A stretch of 58,510 nucleotides of DNA from an uncultured bacterium (lineage in GTDB: Bacteria; Bacillota; Limnochordia; DTU080; JAAYLA01): NCBI GenBank assembly GCA_937983075.1, contig CALKAQ010000117.1, positions 1 to 58,510 on the forward strand, read 5' to 3'. A program made the translations under genes and the position numbers. A model generated the notes under the pieces. That model ran no database searches. It was given only the letters and a program-made list of their open reading frames with translations, and was not told the DNA's origin. Positions 33,889 through 42,734 of this stretch are shown piece after piece (within the stretch, counting starts at the first letter, position 1; each line of letters begins with the position of its first letter).

Positions 33889-35322
33889 ATGAGCAAGAAC
33901 GGAAAGGCCGGGGGACGCGTCCTTCAGGTGTTGGGACCGGTCGTCGACGTGGAGTTCCCGCCGGGGGAACTCCCCGAATTGTACAACGCCGTCAAGATTC
34001 AGGCGGAGACCGATGGCGGGATGTCGATCGATCTGACGCTTGAAGTCGCGCAGCACTTGGGAAACAATGCGGTCCGCTGCATCGCGATGGACTCCACGGA
34101 CGGCCTCAAGCGGGGCATGCCGGTGCATGACACGGGAGGCCCCATTACCGTGCCGGTAGGCAGAAAGGTTCTTGGGCGGATTTTCAACGTCCTCGGCGAG
34201 CCGATTGATGGCAAAGAGCCGCCGGATACCGACGAACGTTTGCCGATCCATCGCCCTGCGCCGGCAGTGCAAGATGTCCAGCCGGCTACTGAAATGCTGG
34301 AGACCGGCATCAAAGTCGTCGACTTGCTGGCTCCGTATGCACGCGGCGGTAAGATCGGTCTCTTTGGCGGTGCAGGTGTCGGCAAGACGGTACTGATTAT
34401 GGAGCTCATCCGCAACATCGCGTACGAACACGGTGGTTTCTCGGTCTTCGCCGGTGTCGGTGAACGTACCCGTGAAGGTACGGCGTTGTATCAGGAGATG
34501 ACCGAATCCGGCGTCGTCGATAAGACGGCGATGGTCTTCGGGCAGATGAATGAGCCGCCGGGTGCCCGTCTGCGTGTTGCACTGACCGGCCTCACGATGG
34601 CGGAACATTTCCGCGATGTAGAAGGTCAGGACGTCCTGTTGTTCATCGACAACATCTTCCGCTTTACTCAGGCCGGTTCCGAAGTGTCGGCACTTCTGGG
34701 CCGCATGCCGTCCGCGGTAGGTTACCAGCCGACGTTGGCAACGGAAATGGGTCAGCTGCAGGAACGCATTACAACGACCCGCAACGGATCGATTACGTCG
34801 ATTCAGGCCATTTACGTGCCGGCTGACGACTACACGGACCCGGCTCCGGCCACGACATTCGCTCACTTGGATGCGACGACCAACTTGGAACGCAGCATTG
34901 CCGACAAAGGCATCTACCCGGCAGTCGATCCGTTGGCGTCGACGTCACGCATTCTCACCCCGCAGATTGTCGGGGAGGAGCACTATAATGTCGCACGTGG
35001 CGTACAGCAGGTGCTGCAACGGTACAAGGACCTGCAAGACATCATCGCCATCCTCGGTATGGACGAATTGTCCGACGAAGACAAGCTGATCGTCAGCCGA
35101 GCTCGCAAGATCGAACGCTTCTTGTCACAGCCGTTCTTCGTCGCGGAAGTGTTTACCAACATTCCGGGCAAGTACGTCCCGGTGGCCGAGACGGTACGAG
35201 GCTTCAAGGCAATTTTGGAAGGCGAACTCGACCATATTCCCGAAGCCGCTTTCTACATGGTCGGTACGCTTGACGATGTATTCGAAAAGGCCCGCAAGTT
35301 GGAGCAGGAGGCGGCTTCCTAA
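33889..35322 (+). CDS. atpD: F-type ATP synthase subunit beta
   Basis: Catalytic F1 subunit of 477 aa. P-loop GGAGVGKTV, the GERTREG segment, and the DELSEED-equivalent DELSDED near the C-terminus are all present. ATG with GGAGG upstream. The stop is just before atpC. Confidence 0.97.
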   Translation: MSKNGKAGGRVLQVLGPVVDVEFPPGELPELYNAVKIQAETDGGMSIDLTLEVAQHLGNNAVRCIAMDSTDGLKRGMPVHDTGGPITVPVGRKVLGRIFNVLGEPIDGKEPPDTDERLPIHRPAPAVQDVQPATEMLETGIKVVDLLAPYARGGKIGLFGGAGVGKTVLIMELIRNIAYEHGGFSVFAGVGERTREGTALYQEMTESGVVDKTAMVFGQMNEPPGARLRVALTGLTMAEHFRDVEGQDVLLFIDNIFRFTQAGSEVSALLGRMPSAVGYQPTLATEMGQLQERITTTRNGSITSIQAIYVPADDYTDPAPATTFAHLDATTNLERSIADKGIYPAVDPLASTSRILTPQIVGEEHYNVARGVQQVLQRYKDLQDIIAILGMDELSDEDKLIVSRARKIERFLSQPFFVAEVFTNIPGKYVPVAETVRGFKAILEGELDHIPEAAFYMVGTLDDVFEKARKLEQEAAS

Positions 35323-35323
35323 A

Positions 35324-35743
35324 ATGGCGGCCCGCAAAGTCTATCTTGAGGTCGTTACGCCAGAGCGCACGGTGCTCCAAGAAGAAGCCGAATCCGTCAT
35401 CGTCCCTGGGATGCAAGGCTATATCGGCATCCAGTATAACCACGCTCCCATGGTTGTAGGTTTGCGGCCTGGAGTTCTGCTGTATGGCGACATCGACAAG
35501 GAAAAGGCGCGTGTTGCGGTTTCCGGCGGTTTCGCCGAAGTTTCGAACAATCGCATCACGGTGCTGGCGGATGCCGCCGAACGTGCCGACGAAATTGACG
35601 TCGAGCGGGCCCGCGCGGCTCGTGAAAGGGCCGAGAGGCGACTCCGTGACTACTCCAGCAAGATCGACCACGTCCGAGCGGAACTCGCGCTGCACCGTTC
35701 TCTCGCACGGCTGCAGGCCGCCGGCGTTCGAACGAGGAAGTAG
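35324..35743 (+). CDS. atpC: F-type ATP synthase subunit epsilon
   Basis: Inhibitory/rotor subunit of 139 aa. The N-terminal beta-sandwich starts KVYLEVVTPERTVLQEEAESVIVPG and includes the VSGGFAEVSNNRITVLADAAERADEID signature; the C-terminal two-helix arm is Arg/Ala-rich. The ATG at 35324 lies immediately after atpD with GGAGG inside the atpD end. Confidence 0.95.
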   Translation: MAARKVYLEVVTPERTVLQEEAESVIVPGMQGYIGIQYNHAPMVVGLRPGVLLYGDIDKEKARVAVSGGFAEVSNNRITVLADAAERADEIDVERARAARERAERRLRDYSSKIDHVRAELALHRSLARLQAAGVRTRK

Positions 35744-35779
35744 TCGCTCTCCCCGTCGAAAGTCAAGAGTCGACAGTCA

Positions 35780-35808
35780 AAGGGCTACCCTATCGGGTAG
35801 CCCTTTTT
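35780..35808 (+). terminator. Intrinsic terminator of the ATP synthase operon
   Basis: A ten-bp perfect stem AGGGCTACCC/GGGTAGCCCT (35781-35804) with a four-base loop, followed by a T-run. Confidence 0.93.
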
Positions 35809-35856
35809 GTTCGGGCAATTCGGCGGCATTCCATCACTTCCCGCGCGTACATGTTT

Positions 35857-37044
35857 TCACTGCTCAGCGGCGTGTTCGTATTCGCTGATGCTGTTGTCGA
35901 CGACTTCGACAAGTCGACTGACGCCTTCTGCCAGCTCCTGATCCTCCAGCGTGAAGGTGAGCCGCAGAGAGCCTGCACCGGCGGACCCGAATGCTGATCC
36001 GGGTACGACGGCTACACCGTGCTCGAGCAGCAGCCGGACGACGGCACGGTCGTCGACGCCCCGGGGCAAGTTCGGGTAGAGATAAAAGCTGCCTTGAGCG
36101 TTTTCCACCGACAGCTTTTGCGATGTGGAGAGGATTTGAAAAGCCAAGTCCCGTTTTCTCCGCAGGGCTTGCAGCAATCCGGGTACATATTGGTCTTTGA
36201 CTTGGAGTGCTGCCAAAGCGGCTTCTTGGATAAACGTAGGCACGTTGGTACAACTGTTTTGTACAAGTATGTCGAAATTTTGCGCCAAATGAGCCGGTGC
36301 AGTCAACCAGCCGATGCGAAAGCCGGTCATTGCGAACGTTTTGGAAAACGTGTCGATGACGACCGTACGCTCACGCAAAGTAGGGTCATAGGCCAACGAT
36401 TGGTGCCGCTGCGGTTCGTACACGATATGTGAAAAGATTTCATCCGAAACGATGGTCACGTGGGGATGGCGGCGGAGAACCGCGGCAATTTCGTCTAAGT
36501 TGTGTATCAACTGTCCGTTGGGTCGCTGAGGCGTATTTAAAATGAGCAGCCGAGTGCGCGGCGTGATGAGCGATTCCAAATGTTCGACATCGACATGGCG
36601 CGGATCGCGAAATGAAAGGTGCCGAATGGGTGCCCGCAGGTAGCGTGCCCAAAACTCGTCGGGAGGATAGCCGGGATTGGGCATGATGACCTCATCGCCG
36701 TCATCGAGAAAGAGCAGCAGACAAGCGGCAATCGCAAATTTTGCGCCCGGTGTGACGATGATCTCTTCGGGCCGGGTAGGTCTGCCGCGTTGGGTCATTT
36801 CCTGTGCCAGTGCTTCTCGCAGGCTCCACAAGCCGGGGCCTGGGGAATAGCGCACAAAACCGTCAGCCAAAGAGCGTGCGACGGCTTCAATGGCTTCCTG
36901 CGGCGGCTTGAACTCGGTGGAAACGTAGTCGCCTTTCTCCATATGAATCATCGTCCGCCCGGTGCGGCGTTTGATCGCCGCGGCTTCACGCATTGTCGAC
37001 CATTGGGGCGGCAGCTCAAAATGAGACAAGCGCGTTGACATCAA
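35857..37044 (-). CDS. PLP-dependent aminotransferase, class I/II
   Basis: Fold-type I aminotransferase of 395 aa. The PLP-binding Lys is in TFSKTFAMTGFRIGW, with the NPGYPP segment, the NTPQRPNGQ motif and VSDEIFSHIVY. The C-terminal substrate Arg is in SLRLTFTLE. The subgroup resembles aspartate/aromatic aminotransferases of Firmicutes, but the amino acid used cannot be told from sequence. Convergent with the atp operon. The gene downstream of its promoter side is an acid-CoA ligase on the same strand, 112 bases away. Confidence 0.88.
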   Translation of the reverse strand: MMSTRLSHFELPPQWSTMREAAAIKRRTGRTMIHMEKGDYVSTEFKPPQEAIEAVARSLADGFVRYSPGPGLWSLREALAQEMTQRGRPTRPEEIIVTPGAKFAIAACLLLFLDDGDEVIMPNPGYPPDEFWARYLRAPIRHLSFRDPRHVDVEHLESLITPRTRLLILNTPQRPNGQLIHNLDEIAAVLRRHPHVTIVSDEIFSHIVYEPQRHQSLAYDPTLRERTVVIDTFSKTFAMTGFRIGWLTAPAHLAQNFDILVQNSCTNVPTFIQEAALAALQVKDQYVPGLLQALRRKRDLAFQILSTSQKLSVENAQGSFYLYPNLPRGVDDRAVVRLLLEHGVAVVPGSAFGSAGAGSLRLTFTLEDQELAEGVSRLVEVVDNSISEYEHAAEQ

Positions 37045-37155
37045 AAGTCGTCATCCTTTCATTGATGATACTTGGGTTTCAAGTTCGGGCTATTTTAGTT
37101 CTCAGGTCTCATTGAGGTGATAGGAATAAAAGACTACTCTTGTGGTCCCCATTTT

Positions 37156-38724
37156 TCATCGGAGTGTGTGATATAGACCGGATCGCAAGTGGGATCGCAG
37201 TACTTTTCCGGTTGGGGTGCGCGGAATCGAACTGACAAATATGTATCGACGGGGGCGTTTGAATCGCGCCAATTCGGTATGGGAAAGACAGAATTCATCG
37301 AGCGTTTCGGATGACAGCTCTGGGTCCGCCGGGACGATGAATGCGGTCACGATCTGACCCCATCGCTTGTCAGGCAAGCCTGCCACTGCAACGTCGCGAA
37401 CGCCAGGATGCTGCCGCAGCACGGTCTCCACTTCGGCCGGGTGAATGTTTTCGCCGCCACAGACGATCATGTCGTCCACACGTCCGATGATGTGGAGATC
37501 GCCGTCGGCATCGAATACTCCGAGATCACCGGTGAAATACCATCCGTCGCGAAGCGCTCGTTCCGTTGCATCGGGGCGATGGAGATAGCCGCTGAATATT
37601 TGCGGTGATGACGCGGCGACGATGACTTCGCCCGGAACACCTGTGGGTACTACCTCGTCGGGGCTCACTCTGCGGCTTGAATCGGCTGTGACGATGCGAA
37701 TGCGGGAGTTCAACGCGGGACGCCCAGCCGAACCCGGCTTGTTGTGTACCCCGGGATGGGCGCTGATGATTTGGGCCTCCGTGCAGCCGTAGTGATTGAC
37801 AAACACTTGAGGACGAAAGACCGCTCGGCATGTTGCAATCAACCGTTCAGACATGGGGGCGCCGGCATAAGCCAATTTGAGCACCGAAGTTTTCAATCCG
37901 CCGTTCGCTTCGATATAGGCGACGAGATCATGAAAAGCCGTCGGAACTAGGTAGAGCGCAGAAAGTCGTTCGTCGCGAATTGCTCTCACGGCGCCGGCAG
38001 GAGTGAATTTGGGTTCGATTACGCTAGTACCGTTGAGGGCGACCATGGCGAGCAGCGTGTGCAGTCCCATCACGTGGTAAAACGGCATCACGATCAGCGT
38101 GCGTTCGAACATGGTCCAGCCGTGGGCGACAATCATGGCCAAAATGCCGCTGAAATCGTTGAGATGTGACCGCGGCACACCTTTTGGCTTGCCGAGGGTT
38201 CCTGAAGTGTAAAGAATCGTGGCGGTGTCCGTGATGTCCACGCGTCGGTTCAGTCCGTTGCGATTCGGATCATTTGGCTTTGCAGGGGACGCCAACTGCT
38301 CGAATGGATAAGCATTTTCGTTGACCGCTGCAGCTTCAGCGGTGCAAATTTTCAGCGTTGGATGAGAGTAATGCACTAAGGCTTCATTGACGACGTCGGA
38401 AGCATGAAGATCGAAAAATACGGCCCGGACGTTCGCATCGGCAAACGCGTATGCCAATTCACCGGCTTTCCAGCGGGTGTTGAGGGGAACTGCCACGGCA
38501 CCGTTTTTGATGACGGCAAAAAACATGGTCGCCATGGCTTCCGAATTTGCGGCGCAAAGGGCGACCCGGTCTCCGCGTCGGATGCCCAGCTGCGCCAACG
38601 CATCTGCGACACGGTTTACCCGCAGGTTCCATTGAGCGTAGGTCAGGCGGCGGCCGTTTTCAATGATGGCTTCAGCTTCCGGATAGCGGTGCGCTGCGTT
38701 TTCGAGCCATGTGGTGAGGAACAT
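37156..38724 (-). CDS. AMP-dependent acid-CoA ligase (adenylate-forming enzyme)
   Basis: Ligase of about 522 aa activating a carboxylic acid to acyl-AMP and then a thioester. P-loop ILYTSGTLGKPKGVPRSH, the YFTGDLGVFDADG hinge region and the C-terminal catalytic Lys in RTPTGKVLRSHL are present. The N-terminus MFLTTWLENAAHRYPEAEAI is the usual start, so the ATG at 38724 is preferred to the GTG at 38775; neither has a good ribosome site. The substrate (medium/long-chain or aromatic acid) is unknown. Confidence 0.85.
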   Translation of the reverse strand: MFLTTWLENAAHRYPEAEAIIENGRRLTYAQWNLRVNRVADALAQLGIRRGDRVALCAANSEAMATMFFAVIKNGAVAVPLNTRWKAGELAYAFADANVRAVFFDLHASDVVNEALVHYSHPTLKICTAEAAAVNENAYPFEQLASPAKPNDPNRNGLNRRVDITDTATILYTSGTLGKPKGVPRSHLNDFSGILAMIVAHGWTMFERTLIVMPFYHVMGLHTLLAMVALNGTSVIEPKFTPAGAVRAIRDERLSALYLVPTAFHDLVAYIEANGGLKTSVLKLAYAGAPMSERLIATCRAVFRPQVFVNHYGCTEAQIISAHPGVHNKPGSAGRPALNSRIRIVTADSSRRVSPDEVVPTGVPGEVIVAASSPQIFSGYLHRPDATERALRDGWYFTGDLGVFDADGDLHIIGRVDDMIVCGGENIHPAEVETVLRQHPGVRDVAVAGLPDKRWGQIVTAFIVPADPELSSETLDEFCLSHTELARFKRPRRYIFVSSIPRTPTGKVLRSHLRSGLYHTLR

Positions 38725-38828
38725 GGACCATTGTATGTACGCAGCACACCAAATGGTGCTTGGACCAGGTGACACACCTCATTGTGCTGCGCATAAAGTA
38801 CGAAAAAAATAAAAAGAGGGGTGTTAGC

Positions 38829-39359
38829 ATGGCAACGAGATCGTGGAGTGCCGTTCGGCAGGGGCCGGGGCGCAGAGGACCAGGCCGTCGAGGGGATACG
38901 GACGTGGAGCAGCCTGCAGAACCGCCAAACGGACGAGCATCCGGTTTTCACGCGCGGCTCAGCGGACTGCAGCAAGTGCCGCCGGTGCTCAGTCCCGGAA
39001 GCGGATCCTTCCGGGCCGAATTGGCTGACGACGGCAAGTCGCTCCGGTATGAGCTTACCTACGCCAATCTTACAGCGCCTGCAACCGCGGCTCACATCCA
39101 TTTTGGCCACCGTTTCGACAACGGAGGTATCATTGCGTTTTTGTGCGGAGGCGAAGATGCGCCTGCTTGTCCGGGAGGAGGCGGTACAATATCAGGCACC
39201 ATTGAGCCCGACGATATCTTGGCGATCCCGAGTCAAGGCTTGTCCGCAGGGGACTTCGAAAATGTCATCAGGCTCATGCGGGCGGGACTCGTTTATGTGA
39301 ACGTCCATACAGCAACGTTTCCTGACGGTGAAATCCGGGGACAGGTTGAAGTTTCGTAA
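38829..39359 (+). CDS. CHRD-domain protein
   Basis: Protein of 176 aa. From about residue 40 it is a CHRD domain: FHARLSGLQQVPPVLSPGSGSF, then TAAHIHFGHRFDNGGIIAFLC and VYVNVHTATFPDGEIRGQV. CHRD domains are extracellular beta-structures named after chordin. The first 35 residues are Arg/Gly/Pro-rich and contain no signal peptide, which is unusual. ATG with GAGGGGT upstream. A hairpin (39368-39402) without a T-tract follows. Function unknown. Confidence 0.8.
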   Translation: MATRSWSAVRQGPGRRGPGRRGDTDVEQPAEPPNGRASGFHARLSGLQQVPPVLSPGSGSFRAELADDGKSLRYELTYANLTAPATAAHIHFGHRFDNGGIIAFLCGGEDAPACPGGGGTISGTIEPDDILAIPSQGLSAGDFENVIRLMRAGLVYVNVHTATFPDGEIRGQVEVS

Positions 39360-39367
39360 TACGTCAA

Positions 39368-39402
39368 GGCCGATGCAGCCTCGCCGAAGGCGCGCATCGG
39401 CC
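39368..39402 (+). terminator. Possible terminator after the CHRD gene
   Basis: A nine-bp perfect stem GGCCGATGC/GCATCGGCC lies nine bases past the stop codon. No T-tract follows, so it may be a transcript-end stabiliser or a weak or factor-dependent terminator. Confidence 0.45.
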
Positions 39403-39516
39403 GCTTCCAATGTACGTATCATGTGACCGACGGGAAGAAGGAAAATAGGGCCAGGAAGAGAACCCTCAGTTATTGGATAGTTTTTTTTTGCAACAAGTCA
39501 AAGGAGTGATGAATCA

Positions 39517-40515
39517 GTGTCCCGACCGGTCACATTGTTCACAGGGCAGTGGGCCGACCTGCCGATTGAAGTAATGGCCGAAAAGGCTGCTTCTTTCGGG
39601 TACGACGGTCTCGAACTCGCTTGCTGGGGCGACCATTTTGAAGTCTCCAAGGCGCTTGAAGAAGACGATTACTGCACGAAGCGAAAAGAACTGTTGGCGA
39701 AACACAATTTGCAGGTTTTTGCAGTCAGCAACCACTTGACGGGCCAACTCGTATGCGACCCGAACACCGATGCTCGCAGCGACGCTTTGGCACCGAAGGA
39801 GCTTGCCGGCGATCCGGAGGGCAAGCGGCAATGGGCTATTGAGGAAATGAAGCGCACCATGCGCGCAGCCCAGAAGCTTGGCGTGTCCGTTGTGAATGGC
39901 TTTACGGGTTCTTCCATTTGGCACCTGGTATATCCGTTCCCCCCGCACACGGAGGAAGACATCAAGCGGGGCTACGACTTTTTTGCGGAATGCTGGGGAC
40001 CGATTCTCGACGTTGCAAAGGAATGCGGCGTCAAGTTTGCCCTTGAGGTCCACCCGACGGAAATCGCTTTTGACCTCTATTCGTCTCACATGGCGCTGGA
40101 GGCCATTGGCCACCACGAAGCGTTCGGCTTCAACTTCGACCCGAGCCATCTGCTATGGCAGGGTGTCGATCCCGTCGAATTCATTTACGAATTCCCCGAT
40201 CGAATTTTCCACGTTCACGTCAAAGACGTCGCGGTCAACTTGAACGGCCGCACAGGCATTCTCGCCTCGCATCTTCCGTTCGGTGATCCGCGCCGTGGTT
40301 GGGACTTCCGCTCGGTCGGTCGCGGCGACGTCGACTTCTCTGCGATCTTCCGTGCACTGAATGACATCGGCTACAACGGGCCTTTGTCGGTCGAGTGGGA
40401 AGACAACGGCATGGATCGCGAGTTCGGGGCAACCGAATCATGCGCTTACGTCAAGCAGCATCAGTTCCCGGCTCCCGCGGCCAAGGGTTCATTCGAAGAC
40501 GCTCTGCGCAAGTAA
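39517..40515 (+). CDS. Sugar phosphate isomerase/epimerase-like TIM barrel protein
   Basis: Xylose isomerase-like TIM barrel of 332 aa (AP endonuclease 2 superfamily). Metal-binding candidates are the Glu of FALEVHPTEI, the Asp/His of NFDPSHLLWQG, the His pair of FHVHVKD and the late Glu of SVEWEDNGMD. Typical substrates are sugars, inositols or their keto derivatives; this one is unknown. The GTG start has AAAGGAG upstream. A terminator follows, so it is monocistronic. Confidence 0.85.
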   Translation: MSRPVTLFTGQWADLPIEVMAEKAASFGYDGLELACWGDHFEVSKALEEDDYCTKRKELLAKHNLQVFAVSNHLTGQLVCDPNTDARSDALAPKELAGDPEGKRQWAIEEMKRTMRAAQKLGVSVVNGFTGSSIWHLVYPFPPHTEEDIKRGYDFFAECWGPILDVAKECGVKFALEVHPTEIAFDLYSSHMALEAIGHHEAFGFNFDPSHLLWQGVDPVEFIYEFPDRIFHVHVKDVAVNLNGRTGILASHLPFGDPRRGWDFRSVGRGDVDFSAIFRALNDIGYNGPLSVEWEDNGMDREFGATESCAYVKQHQFPAPAAKGSFEDALRK

Positions 40516-40528
40516 CCTCCTAAATGAA

Positions 40529-40567
40529 AAGGCTTCCGGGCCAAGCAACACCGGAAGCCTTTTCGTT
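40529..40567 (+). terminator. Intrinsic terminator of the isomerase-like gene
   Basis: A perfect ten-bp stem AGGCTTCCGG/CCGGAAGCCT (40530-40560) is followed by TTTCGTTT. Confidence 0.88.
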
Positions 40568-40672
40568 TCTGACGGAACAAAGCAAACTTCGTGCGCTGGG
40601 ATTCTGTAACCGCCAAGAGCCGAAACATTGCTAGGAAATGAGCTTTGCCGGCTTCTTGCCGTTTCATGTGAC

Positions 40673-40710
40673 ATCCTCAGGGTGATCCATTCCCTGAGGA
40701 TTTTGTTTTG
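40673..40710 (+). terminator. Second terminator-like hairpin before ywmB
   Basis: A perfect ten-bp stem ATCCTCAGGG/CCCTGAGGAT (40673-40701) is followed by TTTGTTTT. It lies about 110 bases after the previous terminator and 66 bases before the ywmB-like start. It could end a short independent RNA or act as an attenuator for the sporulation cluster. Confidence 0.75.
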
Positions 40711-40775
40711 AAACCAACTCGTCGCATATGCCACGGCAGGATGGCCCAGACTGGGAGGAAAGGGAGGCGTTAGCC

Positions 40776-41711
40776 GTGTCCGATGCCCAGTCGTCGACAG
40801 CCAACGTGGCAGCACCCGCATCGCCCTCAACGTCGCCTAAGGATTTGCGATGGAGTGTGCGTCTGCGTCGGTTTAGTCTCGTTTGCCTCCGGAACGTGGC
40901 CATCGTTTGGGCCGTTTTGGCAGTGCTGGGGTATCAGGCGACGTTCATTCAACAAGGTTTGCATTTGCATCCTTTTGAACGGCTGGCGGCTGCAGCCCCG
41001 ATTGAGGTTGATTTCTATGCTGTGACGGTCGAGGCAACCGTGCTCGAACCGGTCACGGATTTGGATGTCGGCTTGGGTGATCTCAAAAGCTTAGCAGAAT
41101 CGATCCAAAAACGGTTCGCACGACGTAGCGACAGCCCAGACAACTGGCACTTGCATGCCGAAGCCAACGACATTTACGAACTGGTTCGCTACGAGGGGTT
41201 GAGCGCAAACGGAACGTACTGGGCCGTTACGGCCTATCGGCGCGGCGGTGAGATTCGCTTGGCTGTGCGTCGAGAAACCCGGTGGCTTCCGGATGATCTG
41301 CGCCGTGATCTTCTGCGGCTTCGCAGTGAGCTCCAACGCGGTGCAGGCGTGGCGGTTCGCCTGCGTGAGCCTCGTTTGATGATCAGCGGGCGAACCGACG
41401 CCCTTCGTCGCATGCCCTCGGATCTTGAGATTGAGGGGCTGCTCAACCGAGTCATGGGAAGCGAAATGCGGCGTTTATATCGCGAAGGCGCGGATGTGCG
41501 AGCGGCGCTTTATTCGCCGCAGCTTCCGGTCGGATCCGACGACGGCACCGGTGGGAACTTAATCGTACACGTCGTCCCCGAAGGCGACATCGCACGCATC
41601 ACGTTGGGGACGCCTGGTTTGGGAGATCTGGAAATGCAAGTCGCAGCCGGCAGCTTGTATGTGTATAACCCAAATATTTCAGGCCAAACTATGGCCAAAG
41701 AGGTGAGATGA
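40776..41711 (+). CDS. YwmB-like protein (DUF1779)
   Basis: Protein of 311 aa with one transmembrane segment (about 36-57) and an extracytoplasmic remainder. The final part (LIVHVVPEGDIARITLGTPGL) and the RAALYSPQL segment resemble YwmB of B. subtilis. Position agrees: just before spoIIQ, spoIIID and mbl. The GTG at 40776 has GGGAGG eight bases upstream. Function is unknown in any organism I know of. The assignment rests on context plus weak similarity. Confidence 0.6.
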   Translation: MSDAQSSTANVAAPASPSTSPKDLRWSVRLRRFSLVCLRNVAIVWAVLAVLGYQATFIQQGLHLHPFERLAAAAPIEVDFYAVTVEATVLEPVTDLDVGLGDLKSLAESIQKRFARRSDSPDNWHLHAEANDIYELVRYEGLSANGTYWAVTAYRRGGEIRLAVRRETRWLPDDLRRDLLRLRSELQRGAGVAVRLREPRLMISGRTDALRRMPSDLEIEGLLNRVMGSEMRRLYREGADVRAALYSPQLPVGSDDGTGGNLIVHVVPEGDIARITLGTPGLGDLEMQVAAGSLYVYNPNISGQTMAKEVR

Positions 41712-41714
41712 GCC

Positions 41715-42593
41715 ATGGAAAAGCGAGGGAAGAAAGTTTCGAACCGGCGCCGCCGCCAAGCTGCCGCAGTCCGTGCCGAAAAGATTCGCGAGCACGGCAT
41801 TCTTGGGTATTGTCGGCAAGCGGTGGGCAAAGCGTGGCACCAATGGTCGACCCGTTTGCGGACATCCCCACAAGCTCGCATGCAAGTCAAACTGGCCTTG
41901 TTCGGTTTAATTTTGGGCTTTGGTTTAGTGATATGGCAGACCGGGCGGTTGCCGGCGGGCAGCAACGACCGCTTGTTGGCACGTTCGGAGCATGTACCCG
42001 AGGAGAACATCTCCCTGCAAGGCGGCTCATTGCTCGGTCCGGCCCTCCATCGGCTTGCCGCCTATGGCGCAGACCATCTCGGCGGTTTATACAATCTAGC
42101 TGATTTTAATGCCGTTTCGGCAGCTTCCGACCAGCAAGATGACGTCGATGAAGCCGCACGACTTGCTGCGGCATTCACCAACTTGCCTGCTGTGGTCGAT
42201 TTCAGCGAGATGGTGTGGCCGGTGACGGGTGAGGTTGTCAGAGGGTTTGGCTGGCATCGGGATCCTGTCACTCACGAATGGCAGTTTCATTCGGGACTGC
42301 TCATGAGGCCTGGACGCGATCATGCCTCCGTTCGCGCATCACTAGCGGGTGTTGTCGAAGCTGTCCACGTCGCGGGCAACGGCTATCAGGTGGGAATTCG
42401 TCATTCGGAGGGCTGGTCGAGTACGTATTCTGGTCTGCACACCGTCGCTGTAAAAACGGGCGCGGTAGTTGCAGCAGGCGATGTGATCGGTGAAGTGGGT
42501 GTCGTTGACAGCGAAACGACATTATGGTTCGGCCTCTACCGGGACGGAGAAGCGGTAAATCCTCTGGATTACCTGTATTCGCCCGCGTCCTGA
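41715..42593 (+). CDS. spoIIQ: SpoIIQ-like degenerate M23 (LytM) protein
   Basis: Membrane protein of 292 aa: a basic cytoplasmic N-terminus, one helix (about 57-76) and an extracytoplasmic M23-fold domain (about 165-290). Zinc ligands are lost: the HxxxD motif reads HSGLL (His192 kept, Asp replaced by Leu196), and the HxH motif is replaced by a TLWFG stretch. This is what is expected of a structural SpoIIQ, which joins SpoIIIAH across the two membranes around the forespore. The ATG follows GAGGTGA and overlaps the ywmB ribosome region. The genes around it (ywmB, spoIIID, mbl) fit spoIIQ. Confidence 0.82.
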   Translation: MEKRGKKVSNRRRRQAAAVRAEKIREHGILGYCRQAVGKAWHQWSTRLRTSPQARMQVKLALFGLILGFGLVIWQTGRLPAGSNDRLLARSEHVPEENISLQGGSLLGPALHRLAAYGADHLGGLYNLADFNAVSAASDQQDDVDEAARLAAAFTNLPAVVDFSEMVWPVTGEVVRGFGWHRDPVTHEWQFHSGLLMRPGRDHASVRASLAGVVEAVHVAGNGYQVGIRHSEGWSSTYSGLHTVAVKTGAVVAAGDVIGEVGVVDSETTLWFGLYRDGEAVNPLDYLYSPAS

Positions 42594-42676
42594 CCGGAGT
42601 GAAAACCCCGTATCCATAAAGCGGGCACAGGGCCGTTCGTCGAGCTGAACTCGGGCTTTGCACTGCGAAGAAAGGC

Positions 42677-42704
42677 GAATATGAAGGGCTCCTTCGCATA
42701 TAAA
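42677..42704 (+). promoter_or_regulatory. Sigma-E-like promoter of spoIIID
   Basis: GAATATG (42677-42683) and CATATAAA (42697-42704) are separated by 13 bp. The B. subtilis sigma-E consensus is roughly KMATATT, 13-14 bp, CATACAAT. spoIIID is a sigma-E target in B. subtilis. The match is partial and the start codon is 31 bases downstream. Confidence 0.5.
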
Positions 42705-42734
42705 TGAGGCAAACAGCGCGAGGGGGCCTGGGCG

